In this document: in pieces, positions 1-8,734 of the stretch | How the letters are laid out: the number at the start of each line of letters is the position of its first letter | Position numbering within the stretch: the first letter of the stretch is position 1 | Assembly (NCBI RefSeq): GCF_000381065.1 | Contig: NZ_KB905854.1 | Coordinates: 35,093-99,092 of the forward strand | Length of the DNA stretch: 64,000 nucleotides | Direction of reading: 5' to 3' | Origin: Propionispira raffinosivorans DSM 20765 | GTDB taxonomy: Bacteria; Bacillota; Negativicutes; Selenomonadales; Selenomonadaceae | The notes under the pieces: model-generated | What the model saw: the letters and a program-made list of their open reading frames with translations, nothing else | Databases searched by the model: none | What the model was told of the DNA's origin: nothing | Position numbers and translations under genes: made by a program

Positions 1-189
1 GTTCGAGCTGGTATGTTTACGGTTCCTGGCGATGGAGATGTTGATTTTGCGCCAGTATTTGACCTTGTTAATAAAAGTCAGTATCAGGGTTGGTATATTG
101 TCGAAGCAGAACAAGATCCAGCTAAGGCAAATCCTCTGGAATATGCACAAATAGCAAGAAAATATATCAGAGAACAGGCAAAATTGTAA
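1..189 (+). CDS. iolE: Inosose dehydratase-like protein, C-terminal end (partial)
   Basis: Only the last 62 residues are in the window; the gene runs off the left edge in frame 1 and stops at 187-189. The visible end contains VPGDGDVDF, then [20 protein letters not shown], a stretch very characteristic of the C-terminus of IolE (myo-inosose-2 dehydratase), a TIM-barrel enzyme that dehydrates 2-keto-myo-inositol in inositol breakdown. It is followed 161 bases later by a GntP-type permease, and an iolG gene lies at 8735. The identification rests on this short match to the family as I know it; the catalytic residues are outside the window. Confidence 0.8.
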   Translation, partial: VRAGMFTVPGDGDVDFAPVFDLVNKSQYQGWYIVEAEQDPAKANPLEYAQIARKYIREQAKL

Positions 190-350
190 TATTCAGCAAT
201 ACAATTTTTTATGTTAAATTTATAGGTTAGGCTGGTAGGGGTGCTGTGAAAATAAATATACCTATTTTAGATGAATTTCTAAAATTGAGGTTGGCTTATT
301 GGCCATATTTATTTCGCAGCAGCTCATTTTTTATAGATGGGGTGATTTTC

Positions 351-1766
351 GTGGGACTTACAATGATTGTAATCAGTTTACTGTTGCTTATGTTTTTTGC
401 GTATCGAGGTTATTCTATTATTTTTATTGCCCCATTGTTTGCTATTGTAGCTGCGATCGGCAGCGGGCATGCAGCTATGCCGATTTATAGTGAGATTTAT
501 ATGACTAAGGCCGCAGAATATATTAAAACGTATTATCCGGTTTTTTTATTGGGAGCAGTTTTTGCTAAAATCATGGAAGAAGGTGGGTTGGCCGCAGCTG
601 TAGCCGAAAAAATTGTATCCACATTGGGAAAAGAAAAAGCGATTCTGGCTATACTTTTGGGGTGTGGTGTTCTAACATACGGTGGATTAAGTGTATTTGT
701 TGTTGCTTTTGTAATGTATCCGTTTTCAGCAATTTTATTTAAAGAAGCAGATATTCCGAAACGTTTGTTGCCGGCATTGCTTTGGATGGGGATTTTTACA
801 TATAGCATGGTAGCCATCCCAGGAACACCGCAAATTCAAAATATTATTCCAACTTCTTTTTTTGGAACGACGACTTGGGCCGGTATAGGGTTGGGGCTTA
901 TTGGTGCAGTTCTTTATTTTTTGATTGCCTGGGGCTGGATTCGTCATCGCCATATAAAATTAAAAGCCCGTGGTGAAGGCTATGGTAAACATGTATTAAA
1001 TGAGCCAGAGGTAGCAAAAGAAGCTTTACCAGATTGGCGATTGTCAGCATTGCCGCTTCTGTTAGTTATTGTTTTAAATTTATTGATAAGTAATCCATTC
1101 CATTGGGCGTGGGCCTATCATTGGGATAGCAGCAGTTTGGATTCCTTTTTACCATTAAATTTGTCTTTATTGGCATCCAGTGTTGATAAAGTACAGGCAA
1201 TCTGGTCGATTAATGCAGCACTTGTAATCAGCAGTATAGCAGCTGCTGTGATTGGCAAAAAACGCTTACAAGGAAAAGGTGGTGTGGTACATCCCATTAA
1301 TAGTGGTGCGATTGGGTCAACCAGTGCAATTTTAAATGTTGCTTCTGGGTATGCTTTTGGTTGTGTTATTGCGGCCTTACCGGCATTTCAGGTCATTCGA
1401 GAAATGCTGTTAGGTATAACTTTTGGCGGCGGACCGCTTTTGTCAGTGATTTTTACGACCAATATTATGACGGCAGTGACTGGATCTTCTTCAGGAGGGA
1501 TGACGATTGCTCTTGGAATGCTGGGACAGCAATGGCTTGATTGGGCACAGCAAATTGGCATGTCACCAGAAGTTTTACACCGTATAATCTGTATGGCTTC
1601 GGAGTGTATAGATACAGTACCTCAAGCTGGGGCATTGGTGACCCTTATGGCAGTTTGTGGGCTTACGCACAAAGAATCTTATTATGATGTTATAATTTTA
1701 ACAGGGCTAAAGACCGCGGTAGTATTTATCTGCTTAGCAATTTATACATTAACTGGACTGGTCTGA
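351..1766 (+). CDS. GntP-family carboxylate/sugar-acid permease
   Basis: Polytopic inner-membrane protein of the GntP (gluconate:H+ symporter) class, about 12 hydrophobic segments, with the family opening FFAYRGYSIIF and the motif SGGMTIALGMLG near residue 380. It presumably imports a sugar acid or other small carboxylate. Start choice: a GTG at 351 has a strong ribosome binding site (GGGGTGA at 339-345, spacing 5) and places the first membrane helix at the N-terminus as in the family. An upstream GTG at 246 would add 35 poorly matching residues but also has a purine-rich site close by. It sits after the iolE-like gene and before an exporter, probably co-transcribed. Substrate not deducible. 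Confidence 0.8.
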   Translation: MGLTMIVISLLLLMFFAYRGYSIIFIAPLFAIVAAIGSGHAAMPIYSEIYMTKAAEYIKTYYPVFLLGAVFAKIMEEGGLAAAVAEKIVSTLGKEKAILAILLGCGVLTYGGLSVFVVAFVMYPFSAILFKEADIPKRLLPALLWMGIFTYSMVAIPGTPQIQNIIPTSFFGTTTWAGIGLGLIGAVLYFLIAWGWIRHRHIKLKARGEGYGKHVLNEPEVAKEALPDWRLSALPLLLVIVLNLLISNPFHWAWAYHWDSSSLDSFLPLNLSLLASSVDKVQAIWSINAALVISSIAAAVIGKKRLQGKGGVVHPINSGAIGSTSAILNVASGYAFGCVIAALPAFQVIREMLLGITFGGGPLLSVIFTTNIMTAVTGSSSGGMTIALGMLGQQWLDWAQQIGMSPEVLHRIICMASECIDTVPQAGALVTLMAVCGLTHKESYYDVIILTGLKTAVVFICLAIYTLTGLV

Positions 1767-1810
1767 GTGATATCGAGGGATAGGGATAAGATCATTAAGA
1801 AGGAATTCAT

Positions 1811-2737
1811 ATGGAAAATAAAAACAAGACCTATTTTTTGTTGGTAATTGCGACAGCTTTTTGGGGAATTCAGCCACTTTGTATCAAACTGCTTGTTACA
1901 AAGTGGACACCAGTGACAATCACCTGCGCCCGCTACTTTGTAATCAGTGGGATACTTTTCTTTATTTTATACCTGCGGAAGGATAAAGGTTTGTTCCCAC
2001 CGCAAAAATGTCTTTTCCCTTTGATTCTCATGGGGATTATGGGGATTGCGATAAACAATATTGCCCAGTTTACGGGGCTGCAGTATTCTACTATTATTAA
2101 TTGCACGCTTATTTCCGCTACCTCACCGGCTATTACAGCTTTTTTATCAGCTATCTGTATTAAAGAACGTCTTAATGGCATACAATGGATGGGAATTGGA
2201 ATTTCTTTTGCGGGAGTATTATGTATAATAAGCCATGGTTCCCTAACATTTATATTATATAGTGAGTTTAATCGGGGCGATATTTTGTTTTTTATCTGTC
2301 AGCTTAGTTGGACCCTTTATTCGATAATCGGTCTTAAAGTTATGCATCAAATATCGGCACTTGCTGCAACTGCCTGGGCGGGCTTTTTTGGAGCAACGTT
2401 TACAGCTCTTTATGGTTTAATCGTTGAGGAGGTACATTTTTTGCCATTATTCGTACCAGCAGTTGCGGCATTTATGTATACGGTAATTTGTGGTGGTGTC
2501 TTAGCAATGTTATTTTGGAACATGGGCGTAAAAGATGCTGGTCCGAGCTTGACAGCAATTTTCCAAAATATTACACCAGTTGTTGGTGTAATAGGGGGAA
2601 CCATATTTTTTAATGAAATAATCGGACGGGCTGATATTGTTGGTGCTATAGGAATTTTTGCTGGTGTATATCTAACGATGCACAGTAATAAAGTACAAGA
2701 ATATCTAGCACGATGTTGGTTGAAAAAAAGTATTTAA
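1811..2737 (+). CDS. DMT superfamily (EamA) transporter
   Basis: 308-aa integral membrane protein with about ten hydrophobic helices in two homologous EamA halves, opening YFLLVIATAFWGIQPLCIK and with the typical second-half pattern around GVIGGTIFFNE. DMT/EamA proteins are usually metabolite exporters or importers of small amino acids, sugars or nucleosides. The start ATG has AGAAGGAA upstream. It follows the GntP permease by 44 bases and is closed by a hairpin terminator at 2751, so it is the last gene of that transcription unit. Substrate unknown. Confidence 0.85.
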   Translation: MENKNKTYFLLVIATAFWGIQPLCIKLLVTKWTPVTITCARYFVISGILFFILYLRKDKGLFPPQKCLFPLILMGIMGIAINNIAQFTGLQYSTIINCTLISATSPAITAFLSAICIKERLNGIQWMGIGISFAGVLCIISHGSLTFILYSEFNRGDILFFICQLSWTLYSIIGLKVMHQISALAATAWAGFFGATFTALYGLIVEEVHFLPLFVPAVAAFMYTVICGGVLAMLFWNMGVKDAGPSLTAIFQNITPVVGVIGGTIFFNEIIGRADIVGAIGIFAGVYLTMHSNKVQEYLARCWLKKSI

Positions 2738-2750
2738 TCTAGGGATAAAT

Positions 2751-2790
2751 ATCGAGTTCACAGACAAAGTTGTGGGACTCGATGTTTTTG
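2751..2790 (+). terminator. Rho-independent terminator after the DMT gene
   Basis: ATCGAGTTCACA pairs with TGTGGGACTCGAT (one bulge), followed by GTTTTTG. It separates the iolE/GntP/EamA unit from the GntR-regulated unit. Confidence 0.75.
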
Positions 2791-2833
2791 ACGTATGATA
2801 AAAAAATAAATTGTAATATCTTAATAAAATATA

Positions 2834-2868
2834 TTGACTTTAACAATAACTAATAGTATGCTACATAC
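2834..2868 (+). promoter_or_regulatory. SigA-type promoter with overlapping GntR operator
   Basis: TTGACT (2834-2839), a 17-base spacer and TATGCT (2857-2862) form a good vegetative promoter. The perfect inverted repeat GTATG-CTA-CATAC (2856-2868) covers the -10 box. The same 13 bases recur at 3662-3674. FCD-type GntR repressors commonly bind short palindromes of this form, so this is the expected autoregulatory site for the GntR gene at 2924. Binding is inferred. Confidence 0.7.
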
Positions 2869-2923
2869 AGGTAATCAAAACGAAAGAATATAAAACAATA
2901 CATAATGCGTAGTTACTCTTTTA

Positions 2924-3604
2924 TTGCAGAAAGGCGGTGATACTATTTTACAGAGAATTTCTTTTAAAGATCAGGTTTATGAATATTTAAAAAAAGCCAT
3001 TGTAAATGGTGAACTGAGTACCGGTGAAATTTACTCTGAACAGATGTTTGCTGATCAACTGCAAGTTTCAAGGACTCCTGTGCGGGAAGCTGTTTTACAG
3101 CTTAAAAATGAAAATATGCTTGAAGTTTATAATAATCGCGGTATTATGGTAAAACCGTTGTCTTTTCTTGACGCGCAGAAAATCATCCAAACACGTGTAG
3201 CCATTGAAGGCTATAGTGTACGTTATTTAACGCAGCGTGTAGAAACGGATGTTGCGCGCGAAACTTTAAAAAAAATGCAGTCGTGTCTTGATCAAGAACG
3301 AGCCGTTGAAGTGCAAGACTTAGGAATTTATGATTTTATGAAAGCCGATGTACAGTTCCATGGACTTATTATAGCCTTTACAGATAATGAATATTTTGTT
3401 AAGACGATCGATATGCTCAGATCCCGACTGGAAAAAGCAACGGTCAGTTCACTTAAAGCATATAATAGAACCAATGCCGCTTTAATTGAACATCGGGATT
3501 TACTGACAAAGATACAGAGCGGTAATGTTGACGCAGCGTATCAATCATTTGAAAAACATATGAAAATAACGGAAGAAATTATGAAACATTGCCAGTTAGA
3601 CTAA
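2924..3604 (+). CDS. GntR-family (FadR/FCD subfamily) transcriptional regulator
   Basis: Winged-helix DNA-binding domain in the first ~75 residues (ADQLQVSRTPVREAVLQL is the classic GntR helix-turn-helix) followed by an all-helical FCD effector domain with the expected histidines (VQFHGLI, IEHRDLL, FEKHMK). Such proteins repress sugar-acid and organic-acid operons and release DNA on binding the acid or a phosphorylated intermediate. Start is uncertain: the only standard in-frame start before the domain is TTG 2924, which has no ribosome binding site, whereas AAGGCGGTGA (2931-2940) ideally serves an ATT codon at 2945. It stands just upstream of the dehydrogenase/kinase/aldolase genes and likely controls them through the repeated palindrome. 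Confidence 0.88.
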   Translation: MQKGGDTILQRISFKDQVYEYLKKAIVNGELSTGEIYSEQMFADQLQVSRTPVREAVLQLKNENMLEVYNNRGIMVKPLSFLDAQKIIQTRVAIEGYSVRYLTQRVETDVARETLKKMQSCLDQERAVEVQDLGIYDFMKADVQFHGLIIAFTDNEYFVKTIDMLRSRLEKATVSSLKAYNRTNAALIEHRDLLTKIQSGNVDAAYQSFEKHMKITEEIMKHCQLD

Positions 3605-3661
3605 TTTCAAGAAAATGAAAATATAGCCTTTCATAGCAATGTTTTGTTTTTATATCTAGTG

Positions 3662-3674
3662 GTATGCTACATAC
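3662..3674 (+). promoter_or_regulatory. Second GntR operator, upstream of dehydrogenase
   Basis: Exact second copy of GTATGCTACATAC, 67 bases before the start of the dehydrogenase gene. The identity extends to 16 bases (GTATGCTACATACAGG). TATGCT inside it could again serve as -10, but I see no convincing -35. It implies that the metabolic genes have their own regulated promoter rather than depending on read-through from the regulator. Confidence 0.65.
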
Positions 3675-3741
3675 AGGTTCATATAAAAAAGTAGTGTACA
3701 GCCTATCATTTATAAATAGAAAATATCAAGGAGGTCTTTTT

Positions 3742-4638
3742 ATGTCAAAAGTAGGTTTTGTTGGATTAGGAATTATGGGAAAACCAATGGTATTGAATTT
3801 ATTAAAAGCAGGAATTGAAACAACGGTATATGATATTAATCCGGCAGCGGTTGATGCATTAAAAGAAGCTGGGGCAAAAGGTGCAGTTTCGCCGAAAGAA
3901 TTAGCAGGCGGAAATGATGTTGTTATCACAATGGTTCCAAATGCTAAGATTGTTGGCATTTTACTAGAAGGTCCTGATGGAATTTTAGCTGGTGTAAAAC
4001 CAGGCACTGTCATTGTCGATATGAGTTCGGTTTCACCTGTGGATTCAAAATATTTTGCGGAACTGGCAAAGAGCAAACAATGTCCTTTCCTTGATTCTCC
4101 AGTAAGTGGTGGGGAGCCCGGTGCCATAAATGCAACGTTAGCATTTATGGTCGGTGGTGATGAAGCTGTTGTGGAACAAATCAGAGATGTTTATGAAGCA
4201 ATGGGAACTTCAATTACAGTAGTTGGACCAAATGGTAGTGGTTCGGTAGCAAAGCTTGCGAACCAGATCATGGTAAATCTTAATATTGCCGCGGTTTCCG
4301 AAGCTTTGATTTTAGCCCAAAAAGCCGGCGCAGATCCGAAGAAAGTATATGAAGCAGTTCGCGGCGGACTTGCGGGCAGTACCGTACTCGATGCAAAAGC
4401 ACCGATGATGTTCAATCGTAATTTTAAACCAGGCGGAACGCTTGCAATCAATTTAAAAGATATTACCAATGTTATGGATACCGCCAAAAGTCTTGAAGTA
4501 CCGTTGATTCTTACAAGCCAGTTACAGCAAATTATGCTGAGCCTAAAATCCGATGGACATATTATGGATGACCATAGTGGTATTGTTCAATTTTATGAAA
4601 AAATTTCTGGCGTGGAAGTAAAAACTCCACAAAAATAA
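3742..4638 (+). CDS. NAD(P)-dependent 3-hydroxyisobutyrate dehydrogenase-family oxidoreductase (L-threonate dehydrogenase / tartronate semialdehyde reductase type)
   Basis: 298-aa beta-hydroxyacid dehydrogenase: Rossmann GLGIMG at residues 8-13, substrate loop DSPVSGG at 118-124, catalytic Lys171 and Asn174 in GSVAKLANQIMV. Start ATG 3742 has a strong AAGGAGG site; the open frame runs further upstream but lacks a site. Adjacent to a DUF1537 kinase and a class II aldolase, it resembles YgbJ/LtnD, which oxidise four-carbon sugar acids such as L-threonate at C2; reduction of tartronate semialdehyde (GarR) is the alternative. Preceded by a GntR operator. Cytoplasmic. The precise acid is not deducible from sequence. 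Confidence 0.85.
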   Translation: MSKVGFVGLGIMGKPMVLNLLKAGIETTVYDINPAAVDALKEAGAKGAVSPKELAGGNDVVITMVPNAKIVGILLEGPDGILAGVKPGTVIVDMSSVSPVDSKYFAELAKSKQCPFLDSPVSGGEPGAINATLAFMVGGDEAVVEQIRDVYEAMGTSITVVGPNGSGSVAKLANQIMVNLNIAAVSEALILAQKAGADPKKVYEAVRGGLAGSTVLDAKAPMMFNRNFKPGGTLAINLKDITNVMDTAKSLEVPLILTSQLQQIMLSLKSDGHIMDDHSGIVQFYEKISGVEVKTPQK

Positions 4639-4652
4639 ATTGTGAGTCAATT

Positions 4653-4789
4653 CTAGATAAGTTGCATTAAATATTTTGTATGGCAATCGTCAGGAAAGGG
4701 GTGTAGGGTTGAGTGGCGTTACGGAGGAAGCAAACGATGCCCTATACCTCTTTCCTAGCAGCCTAATAAGCTGCAATTTATATATAGCT
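4653..4789 (+). repeat. MITE-like structured repeat, copy A
   Basis: First of three copies in the window. It starts with CTAGATAAGTTGCATTAA, a degenerate version of the terminal repeat in the other copies. A 17-bp hairpin (4692-4708 with 4740-4756, two G-U pairs, no mismatch) encloses a 31-nt loop whose core GTGGCGTTAC...AGGAAGCAAACGATG is almost identical in all copies. It lies between the dehydrogenase and the kinase genes, so it is probably inside their transcript. Confidence 0.75.
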
Positions 4790-4872
4790 TATAAATTATT
4801 TCAGCCTGAGCTGGCAGAATCGTCTCACTAGTCTTAGGCTGAAAATTAAATGAAAGACAGAGGAGCTTTATC

Positions 4873-6297
4873 ATGGCAAAAATACTCAAAAGTGAATTAT
4901 TTAAAGATATTCCAGTAATCGACGAAACAATGGTCGATGACACATTAAAAGATGTATTAAAAGCATTTGGTAAAAAAATTGTGGTTTTAGATGATGATCC
5001 AACAGGGGTTCAAACGGTACATGATATTTCGGTCTATACAGATTGGTCTGCAGAAAGTATTGCTGCCGGTTTTGCCGAAAAAAATTCGATGTTCTTTATC
5101 TTAACGAATTCACGCGCTTTTTCAACAGCCGAAACCGAACTTGTTCATCGTGATATTGCGAATCGTATAGCAAGCGAAGCTAAAAAAACGCAGCAGGAAT
5201 TTATGATTATCAGCCGTAGTGATTCTACGCTGCGGGGACATTATCCATTAGAAACACAGATACTTGAAAGCACAGTTGCAAAAAATTCCGGTGTACAGAC
5301 GGATGGTGAAGTTATCATGCCATTTTTTAAAGAAGGCGGACGTTTTACAATCAATAATATTCATTATGTACAGGAAGATGAATATTTAGTTCCAGCAGGT
5401 GAAACGGAATTTGCGAAGGATAAAACTTTTGCTTATACAGCTTCTAATCTAGGTGAGTATATAGAAGAGAAAACAAAAGGAGCATACAAAGCGGCGGATA
5501 CAACGTATATATCGCTTACAGATATCAGAAAATTTAAAATTCAAGAAATTACCAATCAACTCTTAAAAGTAGAAAATTTCAATAAAGTTATTGTTAATGC
5601 TGTCGATTATGTTGATGTGAAAGTGTTTGCAATTGCTTTGATTCAAGCGATGCGTAAGGGAAAAACATTTATGTTTAGAACTGCTGCTGCATTTACTAAA
5701 GTCATTGGTGGCGTTACAGATCAACCGCTTTTAACGAAAAAAGAATTGGTTGAAACGGGGAACACAAATGGTGGTCTGGTAATTGTTGGTTCACATGTAC
5801 AAAAAACAACCCAGCAGTTAGCTGAACTACAAAAATGTGATTATATTAAATTTATTGAATTTAACCATTTATTAGTTTTGCAGCCAGAAAATTTAGAACT
5901 TGAATTAAAACGCATTATTAGTGAAGCCGAAAGCGATATTAAAAACGGACAAGCGGTTGTTGTCTTTACTGGCAGAAAAAGATTGGATGTTGGTTCGGAG
6001 GAAGAATCACTCAAAGTATCTGTTAAGATTTCCGAAGCAATTACCAGTATCGTTCAGCGTTTGTCAATCAAACCTGGGTTTTTAATAGCAAAAGGCGGTA
6101 TTACATCTAGTGATGTTGGAACAAAAGGTCTTGGCGTGAAAAAAGCGCAAGTTTTAGGACAGGTGAAACCAGGTATTCCCGTTTGGAAAACAGGCAGTGA
6201 AAGTAAATTCCCTAATATGTCTTATATTATTTTCCCCGGCAATGTTGGAGCGGTTGAAACACTGCGTGAAGTAGTAGACATGCTGAATGATCGTTAA
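4873..6297 (+). CDS. Four-carbon acid-sugar kinase family protein (DUF1537)
   Basis: 474-aa cytoplasmic kinase of the DUF1537 family (OtnK/DtnK/YgbK). The N-terminal substrate domain shows VLDDDPTGVQTVHD near residue 40 and RSDSTLRGHYP near residue 116; the C-terminal nucleotide-binding domain shows IAKGGITSSD near residue 413. The family phosphorylates 3-oxo-tetronates, D-threonate or D-erythronate with ATP. Here it sits between a hydroxyacid dehydrogenase and a class II aldolase, suggesting that an oxidised sugar acid is phosphorylated before cleavage. Start ATG has GAGGAGC upstream. Length is normal. The substrate cannot be assigned from sequence alone. Confidence 0.88.
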   Translation: MAKILKSELFKDIPVIDETMVDDTLKDVLKAFGKKIVVLDDDPTGVQTVHDISVYTDWSAESIAAGFAEKNSMFFILTNSRAFSTAETELVHRDIANRIASEAKKTQQEFMIISRSDSTLRGHYPLETQILESTVAKNSGVQTDGEVIMPFFKEGGRFTINNIHYVQEDEYLVPAGETEFAKDKTFAYTASNLGEYIEEKTKGAYKAADTTYISLTDIRKFKIQEITNQLLKVENFNKVIVNAVDYVDVKVFAIALIQAMRKGKTFMFRTAAAFTKVIGGVTDQPLLTKKELVETGNTNGGLVIVGSHVQKTTQQLAELQKCDYIKFIEFNHLLVLQPENLELELKRIISEAESDIKNGQAVVVFTGRKRLDVGSEEESLKVSVKISEAITSIVQRLSIKPGFLIAKGGITSSDVGTKGLGVKKAQVLGQVKPGIPVWKTGSESKFPNMSYIIFPGNVGAVETLREVVDMLNDR

Positions 6298-6329
6298 ACT
6301 TTTAATTTTATTTTAATGAAGGAGTTTTT

Positions 6330-7172
6330 ATGTTACTGAATTTAAAAGATATATTAGAGTATGCCAAGGTCAATCAATCGGCGATTGGTTCCTTCAATGT
6401 TTATAATTTAGAATCTATTCAGGCTGTCGTACAGGCAGCCTTGGCTGCAAAACAACCTGTTATTATATCGTTTGGCGAATCGTATACTTCACATGCACCA
6501 ATCGAAGTTATTGCCGAAATTGTCAAAATATACTGTATTAAATCAGATGTGCCATTTTGTTTGCACTTAGATCATAGCAAAGAATTAGCAACGATAATGA
6601 AAGCAATTCGTGCTGGCTTTACCTCGATCATGTATGATGGATCGGCTTTACCCCTTAATGAAAATATACGAAGAAGTCGCCAAGTTGTGGAATTGTCGCA
6701 TTTGGTGGGTGTGAGTGTTGAAGGTGAATTAGGGTATATGAATAATGAAGATGGAACATCACCGGATGGCTTATGTTTGGCGGAGGGTTACACAACCGTT
6801 GCAGCGGCTAAAGAATATACGGAGCAATCTGGAGTAGATGCATTAGCTATCGCAATTGGTAATGCGCATGGTATCTATAAAGGTATTCCCACCCTTGATT
6901 TTCTAAGACTGGAAGAGATTAAGCGAACTATCAAGGTGCCGATTGTTTTGCATGGCAGCTCTGGTATTCCATTGGATTCTCTGCGTAAGGCAATTTCCTT
7001 AGGTGTGCGGAAAATCAATATTAATACGGAAGTATCAACAAAAGGAATTCAAACGGCACGATCATTTTTAGCAGACCATCTCGATAAAAATACTCGTTTC
7101 GAGATATTGGCAAAAGCCGTTGAAGGCGCCATGTCTCAAACCGTAGCAGACTATATCAATTTGTTTAAATAA
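6330..7172 (+). CDS. Class II fructose-bisphosphate aldolase family protein
   Basis: 280-aa zinc-dependent TIM-barrel aldolase. Visible residues: Asp81 (catalytic) and His82 (zinc) in LHLDHS, Glu near 131-133 in VEGELG, His180 in GNAHG and His208 in LHGSSG (zinc). Tagatose-bisphosphate/fructose-bisphosphate aldolases of this size form DHAP plus an aldehyde. Placed 32 bases after the acid-sugar kinase with a GGAG site, it takes the position that OtnC/YgbL occupies in other gene sets, so it probably cleaves the phosphorylated keto-acid. In plants a single large protein fuses dehydrogenase, DUF1537 and this aldolase, supporting a joint pathway. Confidence 0.88.
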   Translation: MLLNLKDILEYAKVNQSAIGSFNVYNLESIQAVVQAALAAKQPVIISFGESYTSHAPIEVIAEIVKIYCIKSDVPFCLHLDHSKELATIMKAIRAGFTSIMYDGSALPLNENIRRSRQVVELSHLVGVSVEGELGYMNNEDGTSPDGLCLAEGYTTVAAAKEYTEQSGVDALAIAIGNAHGIYKGIPTLDFLRLEEIKRTIKVPIVLHGSSGIPLDSLRKAISLGVRKININTEVSTKGIQTARSFLADHLDKNTRFEILAKAVEGAMSQTVADYINLFK

Positions 7173-7252
7173 ATGAGATCGACAATGCACCATATGTTAA
7201 AATTATGTTTTTACAAATGCGTAGGCGTTCGGCGATATAGGAGGATTTTGTG

Positions 7253-8587
7253 ATGGAAACCACATTTTTAGTTTTTACTTTGTTTACAGCAATCTTGTTA
7301 GTTGTATTTTTGATAATGAAAATGCATTTGCATGCATTTGTTAGTTTGATTGTTGCTTGTATGTATGTAGGGTTTATGACAGGGATGCCTTTGGTTAAGA
7401 TTTGTGCATCCATTGAAGCGGGAATGGGCAGTACGCTTGGCTTTTTGGCGACGGTTCTGGGGCTTGGCAGTATTTTAGGTAAAATGCTGGAAACTTCAGG
7501 CGGGGCTGAACGTTTGGCACGGACGTTGATTGATAAGCTCGGGAAGCAGCGGGCAAATTGGGCTATGATGGTCGTTGGTCTGATTACAGGGATTCCTGTG
7601 TTTTTTCAAGTAGGATTTGTATTATTGATACCATTGGTTATTAGTGTAGCTAGGGCTACAGGGATGTCAATTGTAGCAATCGGTATTCCAATGGGCGTAT
7701 CTCTGCAGATTGTTCATTGCATGCTGCCGCCGCATCCGGCTGCTATGGCCATTGCTGCGACACTCAATGCTGATATTGGTAAAGTGATTATGCTGGGGCT
7801 TTTGGTCTGTGTTGTATCCGCTACAATTGCCGGACCAATTTGGACGAAATTCATTAAAAATGGTATTAAAGTAGATCTTCCATCCTTAACGACACCAATA
7901 AAAGAAATAGCGGATAAAGATCTGCCTGCTTTTGGCATTACTTTATTTACGATTTTATTACCAATGCTTATTATGGTTTCAAAAACAATTTTTGATTTAA
8001 GTTCATTAAAAACATCAGAATTTGCTCCGATTGTGAATTTTATCGGTAATCCGATTACCGCCTTAATGATTTCAGCTTTTTTTGCTTATTGGTCTTTAGG
8101 CTTGGCACGTGGCTTTAAAATGCCGGAACTTTTAAAATTTACCGATCAATCCTTTGCTCCGGTTGCGGGTATATTGCTTGTTATTGGTGCTGGCGGGGCG
8201 TTTAACCGAGTATTGATTGATAGTGGCCTAGGCGTGGAACTTGGCAAAGTTCTTACGGGGCTAGACCTAAGTCCATTGATTCTAGCTTGGATCGTAGCGG
8301 CAGTTATGCGCTTTTCCGTTGGTTCGGCTACCGTTGCAATGATGACGTCAGCTGGTATAGTAATGCCAATGCTGGTGCAATATCCGAATCTTGATCCGGC
8401 TTTTGTTGCTTTAGCTGTAGGCTCGGGCGCAATCTGTTTTTCACATGTAACAGATTCTGGATTTTGGATTGTTAAAGAATATTTTGGCTTAACGGTTGCC
8501 GATGCATTAAAATCTTATACATTAGCGACTTGTATTGCATCTCTGGTTGCAATTAGCATGACAGTCATGTTATCAAAAATTATTTAA
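7253..8587 (+). CDS. GntP-family gluconate/sugar-acid:H+ symporter
   Basis: About 444-aa polytopic inner-membrane protein with the GntP hallmark stretches: GLGSILGKMLETSGGAE near residue 75, IPVFFQVGFVLLIPL near 120 and MLPPHPAA near 160, and about 12 helices. Start ATG 7253 sits 7 bases behind AGGAGG; a GTG at 7250 is less well spaced. As last gene of the acid-sugar set it is probably the importer of the sugar acid handled by the upstream enzymes. It ends before a strong bidirectional terminator. Confidence 0.88.
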   Translation: METTFLVFTLFTAILLVVFLIMKMHLHAFVSLIVACMYVGFMTGMPLVKICASIEAGMGSTLGFLATVLGLGSILGKMLETSGGAERLARTLIDKLGKQRANWAMMVVGLITGIPVFFQVGFVLLIPLVISVARATGMSIVAIGIPMGVSLQIVHCMLPPHPAAMAIAATLNADIGKVIMLGLLVCVVSATIAGPIWTKFIKNGIKVDLPSLTTPIKEIADKDLPAFGITLFTILLPMLIMVSKTIFDLSSLKTSEFAPIVNFIGNPITALMISAFFAYWSLGLARGFKMPELLKFTDQSFAPVAGILLVIGAGGAFNRVLIDSGLGVELGKVLTGLDLSPLILAWIVAAVMRFSVGSATVAMMTSAGIVMPMLVQYPNLDPAFVALAVGSGAICFSHVTDSGFWIVKEYFGLTVADALKSYTLATCIASLVAISMTVMLSKII

Positions 8588-8671
8588 TGAGGATAAGTGA
8601 GGAATCAGACGATGAAGTCTGAAGTTACAATCATACGTATTGGTGATCTCGTTCAATTCGCTTAAAGAAAT

Positions 8672-8710
8672 AAGTAAAAACCGCTGAGATAGTTTCAGCG
8701 GTTTTTACTT
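8672..8710. terminator. Bidirectional terminator between permease and iolG
   Basis: AGTAAAAACCGCTGA pairs perfectly with TCAGCGGTTTTTACT, 7-nt loop. The A and T tracts allow termination in both directions, closing the acid-sugar operon (plus) and iolG (minus). Confidence 0.9.
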
Positions 8711-8734
8711 TATAAAGATGTGGTTATTTTATTT

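Noticed and set aside
246..350. 35-residue N-terminal extension of the first GntP permease
   Set aside because: The family begins at the first hydrophobic helix, and GTG 351 has a well-spaced ribosome site. The extension is kept only as an alternative.
4692..4756. Copy A hairpin considered as a simple terminator
   Set aside because: There is no T-run after the stem, and the same element with conserved loop recurs in unrelated spacers.
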